Counted from the first letter of the stretch, positions 40,001-51,660 are shown. The stretch: 64,000 nt of DNA from Anoplopoma fimbria (GCF_027596085.1 NC_072458.1:24681369-24745368), one strand, 5' to 3'. Notes: generated by a model not told the origin, from the sequence alone. Translations and numbers: made by a program.

Positions 40001-42594
40001 CTCTGTGAATCCAGCTGCTGTCTGTACATCTGTCTCACCCACCGATGTCCCAGATGTAGGAGTCCAGACTCATGTCTTTGGAGGTTTTCTGAAACTCAAG
40101 GCAGGAGTAGGCGACCGCCAGCTTCCTGCCACCGTCAGGATGCCACGACAGACCGGTGACGGTACGCTTCACCTCGTTCGGATCTCTGCAGACACACCAA
40201 TGATCAACTTCAACCAACAGCCAGATAAATAAACACTTCCAGGGCTCGACATCATCGACTGCTGGACAGTGGATATAAATGTGATCTTTATAAGGGACGA
40301 TATTCAGTAAAATATGCACTCGATGCTGTCTAGTATCAGATCCCTCATAACGCTACATTGTGAACAACAAACCCGTAGCAATGGCCACCGTTACTTAACG
40401 TTAACGTAGCTCTGCTCTTGAGTCCTGTTGGATGAATACCGGAGCTATGAATCAGACGTGTAGAGATGTTCTATTGTAGTTCATTCCCATCATGCTGCTC
40501 AGAGAAAGCAGTGAGCTGCAGTCTAACGGAGCAGACAGCTCTAAGTAGCTTAAAACAAATCATTGAAACTACAATGGCACCCAAAAGTGTATTATCAAAG
40601 CAAATATTTTAAGAACAATAAAATAATTTATCTCCTAATTCTTTGAATTGTGTGGCTTTGTGCAAGAAGCCACTACAGATGACAATGACGAAGATAAAAG
40701 CGATTATTTAGAATTTGATTTATTTTTTGGCCAATTGTTCAAATCAAATTCCAACTATTCATTGATTAATAGACCTTTAGTTTTTATTTAATGTTTACGC
40801 AAGAAATGTTCAGAGAATGCAAAAAAAGAAGCTGTGCAGCATTCAGACGTTGATTTTGATTTTATATATATATATATATATATCTGTATAAACATATATA
40901 CAGCGGGTAAAATAAGTATTGAACACGTCACCATTTCTCTCAGTAAATATATTTCTAAAGGTGCTATTGTCATGAAATGTTCACCAGATGTCGGTAACAA
41001 CCCAAGTAACCCATACATACAAAGAAAACCAAACAAATAAGTTCAGAAATTAAGTTATGTCTCATAAAATGGAATGACACAGGGAAAAAGTATTGAACAC
41101 ACTCACTGAAATGTATTTAATACTTGGTACAGAAGCATTTGTTGGTAATGACAGCTTCAAGACGCCTCCTGTATGGAGAAACTAGTGGCATGCATTGCTC
41201 AGGTGTGATTTTGGCCCATTCTTCCACACAAACAGTCTTCAGATCTTGAAGGTTCCGTGGGCCTCTTCTATGAACTCTGATCTTTAGTTCTTTCCATAGA
41301 TTTTCTATTGGATTCAAGTCAGGTGATTGGCTGGGCCATTCTAGCAGCTTTATTTTCTTTCTCTGAAACCAATGGAGAGTTTCCTTGGCTGTGTGTTTGG
41401 GATCATTGTCTTGCTAAAATGTCCACCCTTGTTTCATCTTCATCATCCTGCTAGATGGCAGCAGATTTTTATCAAGAATGTCTCGGTACATTTTTCCATT
41501 CATCCTTCCTTCAATTATATAAAGTTTGCCAGTGTTCCCACACCATGATGTTCCCACCTCCAAACTTCACTGTTGGTCTGGTGTTTTTGGGGTGATGTGC
41601 AGTGCCATTTGACCTCCAAACATGGTGTGTATTATGGCATCCAAAGAGTTCAATGTTGGTCTCATCTGACCAGACTATATTCTCCCAGTATTCCGCAGGC
41701 TTGTCTAAATGTTGTGCAGCAAACTTTGAACGAGCTTCAACATGCTTTTTCTCCAGCAGTGGAGTCTTGCGTGGTGAGCGTGCATACAGGCCACGGCGGT
41801 TGATGCATTACTTATTGTTTTCTTTGAAACAATTGTACCTGCTGATTCCAGGTCTTTCTGAAGCTCTCCACTAGTGGTCCTTGACTCTTGGACAACTCTT
41901 CTGATAATTCTTTTCACTCCTCTGTCAGAAATCTTGCGAAATCTCGTGGCCGGTTTATGGTGAAATGATGTTCTTTCCACTTCCGGATTATGGCCCCAAC
42001 AGTGCTCACTGGAACATTCAGAAGTTTAGAAATCCTTCTGTAACCAATGCCATCAGTATGTTCTGCAACAATAAGGTTGTGAAGGTCTAGAGAGAGCTCT
42101 TTGCTTTTACCCATCATGAGATGTTTCTTGTGTGACACCTTGGTAATGAGACACCTTTTTATAGGCCATCAGTTGGGACTGAACCAGCTGATATTCATTT
42201 GCACTGACAAGGGGCAGGATTGCTTTCTAATTACTGATAGATTTCAGCTGGTGTCTTGGCTTTCCATGACTTTTTGCACCTCCCTTTCTTCATGTGTTCA
42301 ATACTTTTTCCCTGTGTCATTCCATTTTATTACACATAACTTAATTTCTGAACTTATTTGTTTGGTTTTCTTTGAATGTATGGATTACTTGGGTTGTTAC
42401 CGACATCTGGTGAAAATGTCATGTCAATAGCACCTTTAGAAATATATTTACTGAGAATGGTGACGTGTTCAATACTTATTTTACCCGCTGTATATATATA
42501 TATATATATACAGTATATAGGTATATATTTATCCATAAATATATATGTATATATATATATATTTATATATAGGTATATATTTATATATAAATAT

Positions 42595-42661
<67 letters not shown>

Positions 42662-45457
42662 CATAAAAACATTTGTTTTTCAGTCTGCTGTACCTGAAGA
42701 CGTTGATAGTCTTGGCAGACGGCGGTTCCTGATGTTCCTCCACCTCCTCCTCGTCCTCAAAGTAGTCCTGGTAGATGTCCACTGCATTGTTCTGTCTGAT
42801 GCAGTGCTCCATGACCTGCTCCACAAACATGATGACATCACACAATGCCCTATGACATCACAACTGCTGCCCTGGCTGGAACCGCGGACAATAATCAACA
42901 TCATTTTAACGTCCCAAAAGTGGGTCCAAGTGGACTGAGTAAAGGTAAAGTGGGTCCATGTGGACTGGGTAAAGGTAAAGTGGGTCCAAGTGGACTGAGT
43001 AAAGGTAAAGTGGGTCCAAGTGGACTGAGTAAAGGTAAAGTGGGTCCATGTGGACTGGGTAAAGGTAAAGTGGGTACAAGTGGACTGAGTAAAGGTAAAG
43101 TGGGTCCAAGTGGATTTAGTTTAGGTAAAGTGGGTCCAAGTGGACTGGGTAAAGGTAAAGTGGGTACAAGTGGACTGAGTAAAGGTAAAGTGGGTCCAAG
43201 TGGATTTAGTTTAGGTAAAGTGGGTCCAAGTGGACTGAGTAAAGGTAAAGTGGGTCCAAGTGGACTGAGTAAAGGTAAAGTGGGTCCATGTGGACTGAGT
43301 AAAGGTAAAGTGGGTCCATGTGGACTGAGTTTAAGTAAAGTGGGTCCAAGTGGACTGAGTAAAGGTAAAGTGGGTCCATGTGGACTGAGTTTAAGTAAAG
43401 TGGGTCCAAGTGGATTTAGTTTAGGTAAAGTGGGTCCATGTGGACTGAGTTTAGGTAAAGTGGGTCCATGTGGATTTAGTTTAGGTAAAGTGGGTCCATG
43501 TGGATTGGGTAAACGTGAAGTGGTTCCATGTGGACTGGTGATCTTACGCTGCCCAGCTGCAGGATGCTGTTGATGTAGCTCTCGTCTTTCTCCACCTTTT
43601 TCCTAAAGCGGATGGTCTGTTCCATCTCCTGAGGGTTCACGTCTTTGGGCCACCCCCCCTCCTCATGGTTCAGACCACAGCTGTCGGACTCAAAGCGCTC
43701 TGTGTTCACCTGCAGACACCAACACAGGAAACACCTGAGTCCACAAAAACATGTGGAATCATTATTTTCTAAAGTATCGTAAGAATATCTGACTGGCAGT
43801 CATCAGGCTCTCCTGAGCTCACTTATGAGAAACACTCGGCCATGCATCCAGTCTGAGGGACTCATCAACATACAACAAGAAAGTGGACTCAGGTCAGTCC
43901 CTCCTACCAGAATCTATAAGATCTATATCTACAGTGGCCCAGAGGGTCAAAACACACCCACATTAAATGCGTGCAGGCAGAGCGTCCATGAAGCTGAGGA
44001 AACATCTGGACATCAGTGGGTGCAGAGCCACGTTAGTTTTACTGCAGAGATGATCAGCTGATTAATGAAGTTTGAGCTGAGGAAGGTGATGAGCAGCTTG
44101 TAGGCAGGTGTCAAGGTAGACCTGGCCCGGGTGAAAGACCGGAAAGACACCGGGGAACCATGGAAAGACACCGTGGAAAGACACCGGGGAAAGACAACGG
44201 GGAAAGACCGAAAAAATACAGAGGCAAGACCTGGAAAAGACACTGGGGAAAGACCGAAGAAAGACCAAAGAAAGAAAGGGTGAAGACCGGGGGAAGACAG
44301 GGGGAAGACACCGTGGAAAGACACCGTGGAAAGACACCGTGGAAAGACACCGTGGAAAGACCAAAGAAAGACAGAAGCAAGACCTAGAAAAGGTGAAGAC
44401 AGGGGGGAAGACAGGGGGAAGACACAGTGGAAAGACAACGGGGAAAGTCACGGAGGAAAGACACCGGGTAAAGACACCAGGGAAAGACTGAAGAAAGAAA
44501 GGGGGAAGACTGGGGGAAGGCGCACAGGTTAGTGGGTGAGCTGAAGAGGTGGGAGTGGGAGTGTAAGAGTACATAAAGGCAGCAGGTCATCAGTGGAGCA
44601 GACTGATGGGATTCGTCTTTGATAAATAAAGGAACGATTAGAAGTGACAAACTAGTTTGTGACGCTGAGGACAGAAGAGGGTTAAACACCTAAAGGAGCA
44701 ACCCGCTTCGAAGGGAAAATGTTGTCTTTTAAAGGCTAAACACCAACCGATATGGATTATAGCAGAGTTCTTCAAACATGAAACATGTTTAGAATTATTG
44801 GATATTACATCAATCTTTTTTCAATACATTTTGACTTTGCATTAAGACAACTACAGAGAAGGACCGAGCTCCAGAGACGAAGAGAGAATGTGGACTATTG
44901 CACACAACGAATAAAGCTTCCAACTAATAGATACAACTATAACTGTCCCAATTATTAGTATTATTATAGTTATATAAGAATTACGCAAGACAGTGAGTTC
45001 CATTGCTGGTAATAACTATAATAATAATAATAATTATAATTATAATTATATATTAATAATAATTATAATTGTTAAAGCTCACTGTCACAATCCTATATAT
45101 CAAAGGATAAAAGAAGACCGTGGCTCTTTCTGGATCAAAGGAGGACCCTTGCAGAGCATTGGGAGCTGGAGAGTTTCTCTGCTGTTGACATGGACTCTAC
45201 ATCTCATCATCAATCATTGGATCAGTAGATAATAGGGGTCTGGACCGGAACAGACTTATTGCTGTGGATCTTACCTGGTGCTCTGACATGTCCCGGCAGG
45301 CCTGTAGGCCTTGGTCTCGGAGGGTTTTCTGGATGAACTGTGGAGCCAGACTCTGGTCCGTTGGAACGTCCACCAGCAGCTCAGCAGGGCGGTCAGAGAA
45401 GAGACACTGACGGCCAAACTCACTGCGGAGCTTCGTGTACACGTGAACGATCTCCAT
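34078..45457 (-). CDS. dnai2: Dynein axonemal intermediate chain 2, complete
   Basis: WD-repeat intermediate chain of the outer dynein arm, needed for arm assembly and beating of motile cilia. Eleven coding exons: 45457-45275, 43709-43548, 42815-42694, 40185-40043, 39964-39851, 39772-39633, 39316-39194, 38084-37861, 36651-36516, 34702-34556, 34479-34078. All are flanked by AG/GT and join in phase: 1896 nt, 631 residues (human protein about 605, from memory). Conserved landmarks: [18 protein letters not shown] start, [122 protein letters not shown] repeats occupy about residues 150-490. The C-terminus is unusual: an Asp-Gln repeat from about residue 569 replaces the usual acidic tail. A 5' UTR intron separates a non-coding exon (ending at 46955) from the UTR part beginning at 45494. 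No disabling change was seen. Confidence 0.95.
34110..34270. repeat. CCTGGT hexamer array within the last dnai2 exon
   Basis: GGTCCT/GTCTCT hexamers encode the Asp-Gln and Arg-Gln repeat of the dnai2 C-terminus on the minus strand. The frame is kept because the unit is 6 bp. Confidence 0.9.
34750..36490. repeat. About 52-bp minisatellite in dnai2 intron 10
   Basis: About 33 copies, each with GTTAAACCAGATAACCAGTA, GGACCATTAAGAG and GATCTGGTTGTTAGGGTTA. AACCAGAT and ATCTGGTT in each unit are exact reverse complements, so every unit can fold. Confidence 0.95.
36850..37850. repeat. 48-bp minisatellite in dnai2 intron 8 (between exons 8 and 9)
   Basis: About 21 copies of a unit with GGTGGGACAGAACAGGTGGA and CAAGAAGACAGGAGACAAAA. 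A seven-unit block starting near 36858 recurs from 37194 (336 bp later). Confidence 0.95.
38095..38562. repeat. 28-bp minisatellite in dnai2 intron 7
   Basis: About 17-18 copies of GGGACAAAGACACACTATGA followed by GACATGGA, with a shorter unit lacking the GACATGGA part mixed in. Confidence 0.93.
38563..38984. other. Unique intronic sequence of dnai2
   Basis: Sequence of normal complexity between two repeats. No exon of the DNAI2 family falls here and no element is recognised. Confidence 0.5.
38985..39058. repeat. Interstitial telomere-like repeat (CCCTAA/ACCTAA)
   Basis: Four CCCTAA units, four ACCTAA variants and one more CCCTAA, inside dnai2 intron 7. CCCTAA is the vertebrate telomere repeat on the C-rich strand. 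Confidence 0.88.
39405..39630. repeat. GTCGTCAGTCTACCTGTC-type minisatellite in dnai2 intron 6
   Basis: Copies of 16-19 bp built from GTCAGTCTACC and CGTCCGTC/CTGTCTGTC; a 66-bp super-unit repeats at 39475-39600. Confidence 0.9.
40190..40900. other. dnai2 intron 3, unique part
   Basis: Mostly unique sequence. 40590-40760 resembles 17590-17760. A TA microsatellite at 40861-40884 leads to the Tc1 insertion site. Confidence 0.5.
40901..42490 (-). mobile_element. Tc1-like transposon, full length with both arms
   Basis: 1590 bp. Terminal inverted repeats of about 195-200 bp, 40901-41100 and 42295-42490, both starting CAGCGGGTAAAATAAGTATT and both containing the internal repeat GTATTGAACAC. TA on each side fits the Tc1/mariner target duplication. 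It sits in dnai2 intron 3 in the gene's orientation. Its structure could still be moved in trans, but its own transposase is dead. Confidence 0.93.
41117..42138 (-). pseudogene. Tc1-like transposase, inactivated
   Basis: Starts [16 protein letters not shown] with the helix-turn-helix region ([20 protein letters not shown]). A deletion after INRPR (near 41945) shifts the frame; [20 protein letters not shown] continues in another. In the catalytic half the [10 protein letters not shown] motif is interrupted by a TAG where the sister copy has CAG (near 41415). The C-terminus from [18 protein letters not shown] to FCTKY is open at 41317-41117. Confidence 0.9.
42491..42660. repeat. TATATA microsatellite
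   Basis: TA repeat with some GTATA and TTTATA variants, directly beside the Tc1 end and 34 bp from the splice donor of dnai2 exon 3. Confidence 0.95.
42915..43525. repeat. 30-bp minisatellite in dnai2 intron 2
   Basis: About 20 copies of AAAGTGGGTCCAAGTGGACT plus GAGTAAAGGT, with AAG/ATG and GTAAAGG/TTTAGG variants. The array ends 20 bp from the donor of exon 2. Confidence 0.95.
43740..44149. other. dnai2 intron 1, unique part
   Basis: No coding match or repeat seen. Confidence 0.5.
44150..44525. repeat. GGAAAGACACCGT-type minisatellite in dnai2 intron 1
   Basis: Purine-rich 13-bp units (GGAAAGACACCGT, GGGGAAGACA, AAGAAAGACC) in irregular order. Confidence 0.9.
44526..45240. other. dnai2 intron 1, unique and AT-rich part
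   Basis: No exon recognised. 45010-45070 is a TAATAATAATTATAAT low-complexity stretch. Confidence 0.5.
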
Positions 45458-45499
45458 TCCACCGGTCAGCGATTAAACCCTGGAGAACACTGACCTAAC

Positions 45500-45985
45500 G
45501 GAGAAAACGCAGACTAAGAGGAGAAAACACAGAATAAGAGGAGAAAACACAGATTAAGAGGAGACAATGCAGACTAAGAGGAGAAAACACAGACTAAGAG
45601 GAGAAAACACAGAATAAGAGGAGAAAACACAGATTAAGAGGAGAAAACAGAATAAGAGGAGAAAACAGAATAAGAGGAGAAAACACAGAATAAGAGGAGA
45701 AAACACAGATTAAGAGGAGACAATGCAGACTAAGAGGAGAAAACACAGACTAAGAGGAGAAAACACAGAATAAGAGGAGAAAACACAGATTAAGAGGAGA
45801 CAATGCAGACTAAGAGGAGAAAACACAGAATAAGAGGAGAAAACACAGACTAAGAGGAGAAAACACAGAATAAGAGGAGAAAACACAGAATAAGAGGAGA
45901 AAACACAGAATAAGAGGAGAAAACACAGACTAAGAGGAGAAAACACAGAATAAGAGGAGAAAACAGAGAGTAAGAGGAGAAAACA
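45500..45985. repeat. 22-bp minisatellite in dnai2 5' UTR intron
   Basis: About 21 copies of AAGAGGAGAAAACACAGACT with ACT/ATT/AAT ending variants. It begins just upstream of the acceptor used for the start exon (CGTTAG|GT at 45495). Confidence 0.95.
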
Positions 45986-46935
45986 CAGACATAATAACAG
46001 ACAAAACACAGACATAATAACAGACAAAACACAGACATAATAACAGACCATAATAACAGACAAAACACCGACATAATAACAGACCATAATAACGGACATA
46101 ATAACAGACATAATAACAGACATAATAATAGACATAATAACAGACATAATAACAGACATAACACCATAATAACAGACCATAATAACAGACAATAATAACA
46201 GACATAAGAACAGACATAATAACGGACATAATAACAGACCATAATAACAGACCATAATAACAGACCATAATAACATAATAACAGACCATAATAACAGACC
46301 ATAATAACAGACATAATAACAGACCATAATAACAGACCATAATAACAGACCATAATAACATAATAACAGACCATAATAACAGACATAATAACAGACATAA
46401 TAACAGACATAATAACAGACATAATAACAGACATAATAACAGACATAATAACAGACATAATAACAGACATAATAACAGACATAATAACAGACATAATAAC
46501 AGACATAATAACAGACATAATAACAGACATAACACCATAATAACAGACATAATAACAGACATAATAACAGACATAATAACAGACATAATAACGGACATAA
46601 TAACGGACATAATAACGGACATAATAACACCATAATAACAGACATAATAACAGACATAATAACGGACATAATAACAGACATAATAACAGACATAATAACA
46701 GACATAATAACAGACATAATAACAGACATAATAACAGACATAATAACGGACATAATAACAGACATAATAACAGACATAATAACGGACATAATAACATAAG
46801 AACAGACCATAATATAAGAACAGACCATAATACCATAACAACAGACATAATAACAGACATAATAACAGACATAATAACGGACATAATAACATAAGAACAG
46901 ACCATAATACCATAACAACAGACCATAATAACAGA
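45986..46935. repeat. 12-bp array (CATAATAACAGA) in dnai2 5' UTR intron
   Basis: About 75 copies of CATAATAACAGA/CATAATAACGGA with CCATAATAACA variants. Stop-free minus frames encode Val-Ile-Met-Ser patterns and are not genes. Confidence 0.95.
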
Positions 46936-46954
46936 CAGTCGGACTCCAGCTCAC

Positions 46955-47064
46955 CTAGATACTATGGTGCTGCGGTTTGCTGTATCCTAGCAACGGGACC
47001 GAGTTAACCGTATCCTAGCAACAAAAACAAACTTTATTGACAACGAGAAAACGAACAGTTTACA
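46955..47064 (-). promoter_or_regulatory. dnai2 promoter with two X-box-like motifs and a forkhead core
   Basis: Minus strand, 5' to 3': TGTAAAC (forkhead core, 47064-47058), then GTTGCTAGGATAC twice (47022-47010 and 46994-46982, 28 bp apart), then a short leader and a donor CTAG|GTGAGC after 46955. GTTGCY followed by a GG half-site resembles the RFX X-box found near start sites of ciliary genes; the second half (GGATAC) is weak. Ciliary control by RFX and FOXJ1 is known for dynein arm genes in general; its action here is inferred. Confidence 0.6.
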
Positions 47065-47329
47065 CTAAATATGTCCACAACAAAGTGTTGTTAGTAGAAA
47101 GCATAACTTTATATACTGCTTTTAATTTAATCTTTAATAACAAATCATCAATTATTAGTTCATTGATGATTTGTTTCTATAAAGTAACTAAAGGTAAATA
47201 AATGCAGTAAAAGTACAATGTTTACTCTGATATAAAGAGGAGGAGAAGGAGAAAGTATCAGAGGATGGGAGTTCTCCAGTAATGGACCTCATACTGTGAG
47301 CAGGGTTAACTTCTGAGACCCATCTGTGT
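47065..47329. other. Intergenic, upstream of dnai2
   Basis: AT-rich unique sequence without a recognised gene. Confidence 0.5.
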
Positions 47330-47716
47330 CTCCAGTGTGAGGACCATGAGTCACGTTCCTCTGGGTTCTCTACTTGTTCTGGTTCAGTGTGAGGACCATG
47401 AGTCACGTTCCTCTGGGTTCTCTACTTGTTCTGGTTCAGTGTGAGGACCATGAGTCACGTTCCTCTGGGTTCTCTACTTGTTCTGGTTCAGTGTGAGGAC
47501 CATGAGTCACGTTCCTCTGGGTTCTCTACTTGTTCTGGTTCAGTGTGAGGACCATGAGTCACGTTCCTCTGGGTTCTCTACTTGTTCTGGTTCAGTGTGA
47601 GGACCATGAGTCACGTTCTGGGTCCTCTACTTGTTCTGGTTCAGTGTGAGGACCATGAGTCACGTTCCTCAGGGTTCTCTACTTGTTCTGGTTCAGTGTG
47701 AGGACTTTGACTCAGG
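47330..47716. repeat. 52-bp minisatellite, left block (CATGAGTCACG core)
   Basis: About 7.5 copies with GTGTGAGGACCATGAGTCAC and GTTCCTCTGGGTTCTCTACT. Each carries TGAGTCA, an AP-1-type site, except the last unit (TTTGACTCAGG). The array stops at the LINE 3' end and its relative resumes at 54300. Confidence 0.95.
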
Positions 47717-47794
47717 TTCAATTCAATTCAGTTTATTTTGTATAGCCCAGAATCACAAATTACAAATTTGCCTCAGAGGGCTTTAAATCTGTAC

Positions 47795-48805
47795 ACATGC
47801 GACATCCTCTGTCCTTAGACCCTCACATCCTCTGTCCTTACCCTCTGTCATTACACTCTCCTCTGTCCTGTAGACCCTCACATCCTCTGTCCTTACACCC
47901 TCACATCCTCTGTCCTTAGACCCTCACATCCTCTGTCCTTACACCCTCACATCCTCTGTCCTTACACCCTCACATCCTCTGTCCTTACACCCTCACATCC
48001 TCTGTCCTTAGACCCTCACATCCTCTGTCCTTACACCCTCACATCCTCTGTCCTTAGGACCCTCACATCCTCTGTCCTTACACCCTCACATCCTCTGTCC
48101 TTAGACCCTCACATCCTCTGTCCTTACACCCTCACATCCTCTGTCCTTAGACCCTCACATCCTCTGTCCTTACACCCTCACATCCTCTGTCCTTAGACCC
48201 TCACATCCTCTGTCCTTACACCCTCACATCCTCTGTCCTTAGACCCTCACATCCTCTGTCCTTACACCCTCACATCCTCTGTCCTTACACCCTCACATCC
48301 TCTGTCCTTTCAGTTTACCCTCACATCCTCTGTCCTTACACCCTCACATCCTCTGTCCTTACACCCTCACATCCTCTGTCCTTACACCCTCACATCCTCT
48401 GTCCTTAGACCCTCACATCCTCTGTCCTTACACCCTCACATCCTCTGTCCTTACACCCTCACATCCTCTGTCCTTACACCCTCACATCCTCTGTCCTTAC
48501 ACCCTCACATCCTCTGTCCTTACACCCTCACATCCTCTGTCCTTACACCCTCACATCCTCTGTCCTTACACCCTCACATCCTCTGTCCTTAGACCCTCAC
48601 ATCCTCTGTCCTTACACCCTCACATCCTCTGTCCTTACACCCTCACATCCTCTGTCCTTACACCCTCACATCCTCTGTCCTTAGACCCTCACATCCTCTG
48701 TCCTTAGACCCTCACATCCTCTGTCCTTAGTCCCTCACCTCCTCTGTCCTTAGACCCTCACATCCTCTGTCCTTAGACCCTCACATCCTCTGTCCTTAGA
48801 TCCTT
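47795..48805. repeat. 23-bp minisatellite in LINE 3' UTR (ACCCTCACATCCTCTGTCCT)
   Basis: About 43 copies; reverse complement of the array at 5396-5795. The TTAGACC and TTACACC variants alternate in both. Confidence 0.95.
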
Positions 48806-49289
48806 CTCCCAGGATGGACAGAAGTCAATAGATGTCATGTGTACAGAATGAACAGCATAACAGAGATACAACACATTCAATGTATATGACATAAATGATT
48901 CATATAATCACAGTAGTAAGCAGAGTAACCAAGGAAACATTAAGACTACTTTTAAAAGCAGCAATGACTATAGAAGAATTAAAATAATGATATAGGGAAT
49001 AATAATAGTAATGTGACTAATAATAATAATGGAAGTAGCAGTGGGTGTCAGCCGGGTCACAGCAGGAGGCACGACTACGGTCCAGGTACCACAACGATTC
49101 ATGGAAACCTGCGAGGCGAGAAAGCAAAAAGGGCTTCAGGGTGGAAGCAAAGCTAATATGCGGGTTATTAGCTTTGCCCTAACCCTAACCCACATAAAGA
49201 AGGAGGGAGAGAAGAGGAGAGAGGAGCTCAGTGTATCCTAGGTAGTCCCCCGGCTGTCTAGGCATATAGCAGCATATCTAGGGGTTGGA

Positions 49290-49610
49290 CCAAGGCCCTA
49301 ACTATAGGCCCTAACTATAGACCTGAACCAGTCCTAACTATAAACCTGAACCAGGCCTAACTATAGACCTGAACCAGTCCTAACTATAGACCTGAACCAG
49401 TCCTAACTATAGACCTGAACCAGTCCTAACTATAGACCTGAACCAGTCCTAACTATAGACCTGAACCAGTCCTAACTATAGACCTGAACCAGTCCTAACT
49501 ATAGACCTGAACCAGTCCTAACTATAGACCTGAACCAGTCCTAACTATAGACCTGAACCAGTCCTAACTATAGACCTGAACCAGTCCTAACTATAAACCT
49601 GAACCAGCCC
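49290..49610. repeat. 23-bp minisatellite at the LINE ORF2 end
   Basis: About 14 copies of CTAACTATAGACCTGAACCA plus GTC; reverse complement of the array at 4318-4895. Confidence 0.93.
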
Positions 49611-50700
49611 TAACTATAAGTGCTATCAGAAAGGAAGGTCTTAAGCCTGCTCTTAGTGGTGAGTGTGTCTGCCCCCCGGACTGAAACTGGAACCTGGTTC
49701 CACAGAAGAGGAGCCTGATAACTGAAGGCTCTGGCTCCCATCCTACTTTTATATACTCTAGGAACCACAAGTAACCCTGCATTGATGGAGCGCAGCTCTC
49801 TAGTTGGGTAATATGGAACTATAAGTTCCTTAAGATAAGACGGTGCCTGGCCAGTTAGAGCTTTGTAGGTGAGGAGAAGGATTTTAAATTCTATTCTTGA
49901 TTTAACAGGGAGCCAGTGCAGAGAAGCTAATACTGGAGTAATATGATCTCTTTTCTTAGTTTTTGTTAGAACACGTGCTGCAGCATTCTGGACCAACTGT
50001 AAAGATTTAAGAGTCTTATTAGAGCAGCCTGATAATAAGGAGTTACAGTAATCTAGTCTAGAGGTAACAAATGCATGAACTAGTTTTTCTGCTTTGACAC
50101 AGGAAGTGACTGATTTAAATGTTACGTAAATGAAAAAAGGCTGTCCTTGAGATCTGTTTTATATAAGAGTTAAAAGACAGATCCTGGTCAAAGATAACTC
50201 TGAGGTTCTTAACGGTAGTGCTGGATGCCAGAGCAATGCCATCTAGAGAAACTATATCCTTAGATAATTGAGTTCTAGTAGAATAATAGTGGAGTTGAGA
50301 GTAGAGTTTAACATTAAGAAGTTACAGGTCATCCAGGTTTTTATGTCCTTAAGACTGTTGAAGTTTAGAGAACTGGTTAGTTTCGTCTGGCTTAATTGAT
50401 AGATATAACTGGGTATCTTCTGCATAACAATGAAAGTTTATTGAGTGTTTTCTGATAATATTCCCTAAAGGAAGCATATATAAGGTGAATAAACTGGTCC
50501 AAGAACAGACCCTTGTGGAACTCCGTGACTGACCTTGGTTTTCATCGAGGTTTCATTGTTTACATATACAAACTGAGATCGGTCTGATAAATACGACTTA
50601 AACCAGCTGAGTGCGGTTCCTTTAATGCCTATTAGATGCTCCAATCTCTGTAATAAGATCTGATGGTCAATGGTGTCGAATGCAGCACTAAGGTCTAACA
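49610..50700 (-). pseudogene. LINE reverse transcriptase, 3' part
   Basis: 49996-49610 encodes the intact C-terminal segment ([20 protein letters not shown] to [10 protein letters not shown]). Upstream, frame-shifted RT sequence includes [12 protein letters not shown] (YADD changed to YAED), [12 protein letters not shown] and [13 protein letters not shown] blocks near 50515 and 50680. The SINE at 50708 interrupts the next block. Confidence 0.85.
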
Positions 50701-50707
50701 GTACAAG

Positions 50708-51050
50708 TACATTACATTACATTACAGTCATTTAGCAGACGCTTTTATCCAAAGCAACTTACAGTCAGTAGCTCAAGCTTATATTACATATCATTACATA
50801 CCATTACATATCATTACATATCATTACATATCATTCACACACTGATGACAGGCTACCATGCAAGGTGCCAGCTGCCCATCAGACTCTAACTAACATTCAT
50901 ACATCATCCAGTCCACACCGATGGAAAGCCTTCGGGAGCAACTTGGGGTTAAGTGTCTTGCCCAAGGACACATCGACTGCCGAAGCCGTGTATCGAACCA
51001 CCGACCCTCTGAATGGAGAACGACCCTGCTCTCCACTATGCCACAGCCTC
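50708..51050 (-). mobile_element. tRNA-derived SINE with L2-type tail, nested in the LINE
   Basis: Minus strand: box A TGGCATAGTGG (51043-51033), box B GGTTCGATACAC (50999-50988), body GTGTCCTTGGGCAAGACACT, tail GTAAGTTGCTTTGGATAAAA and TGACTGTAATGTAATG. TGTACTT occurs on both sides (minus strand), a likely 7-bp target duplication overlapping the tail. It splits the RT between GLVSVL and LLDLSAAFD. Internal CATTACATAT units have multiplied at 50785-50835. Confidence 0.9.
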
Positions 51051-51235
51051 CCAGAAGTACAGAGACAAGTCCTTTGTCTGAAGCTATTAGAAGGTCATTG
51101 GTAGTTTTCACCAGTGCCGTCTCTGTGCTATGATTCACTCTAAATCCTGACTGAAAATCCTCAAATAAACTATTGTTATGCATAAAGTCACACAGCTGAT
51201 TAGTGACTGCTTTCTGGAGGATCTTAGAGAGGAAC

Positions 51236-51660
51236 GGAAGGTTAGATAAAGGTCTATAGTTAGATATAGGTCTATAGTTAGATATAGTCTATAGTCTATA
51301 GTTAGATATAGTCTATAGTCTATAGTTAGATATAGGTCTATAGTTAGATATAGGTCTATAGTTAGATTAGATATAGTTAGATATAGGTCTATAGTTAGTC
51401 TATAGTTATAGTTAGATATAGTCTATAGTTAGATATAGGTCTATAGTTAGATATAGTCTATAGTTAGATATAGTCTATAGTTAGATATAGGTCTATAGTT
51501 AGATTAGATATAGTCTATAGTTAGATATAGTCTATAGTTAGATATAGGTCTATAGTATAGTCTATAGTTAGATATAGAGATATAGGTCTAAGGTTAGATA
51601 TAGTCTATAGTTAGATATAGTCTATAGTTAGATATAGACTAAAGTTAGATATAGTCCTCT
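51236..51660. repeat. ATATAGTCTATAGTTAG array inside the LINE
   Basis: About 25 irregular 16-17-bp units (ATAGGTCTATAGTTAGAT, ATAGTCTATAGTTAGAT) within former ORF2 sequence between endonuclease and RT. The other copy is truncated before this point, so its age cannot be compared here. Confidence 0.92.

Noticed and set aside
45710..46954. Membrane-like Val-Ile-Met-Ser and Cys-Tyr-Tyr proteins on the minus strand
   Set aside because: Three open frames of the 12-bp CATAATAACAGA array; lies in the 5' UTR intron of dnai2.
47795..48805. CRISPR-like regular repeats
   Set aside because: Units are directly adjacent with no unique spacers, and the context is a eukaryotic LINE; no cas genes. The other arrays were rejected for the same reason.
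49029..49241. 70-codon plus frame
   Set aside because: Lies antisense in the LINE 3' UTR and its counterpart at 5 kb is not open in the same way.
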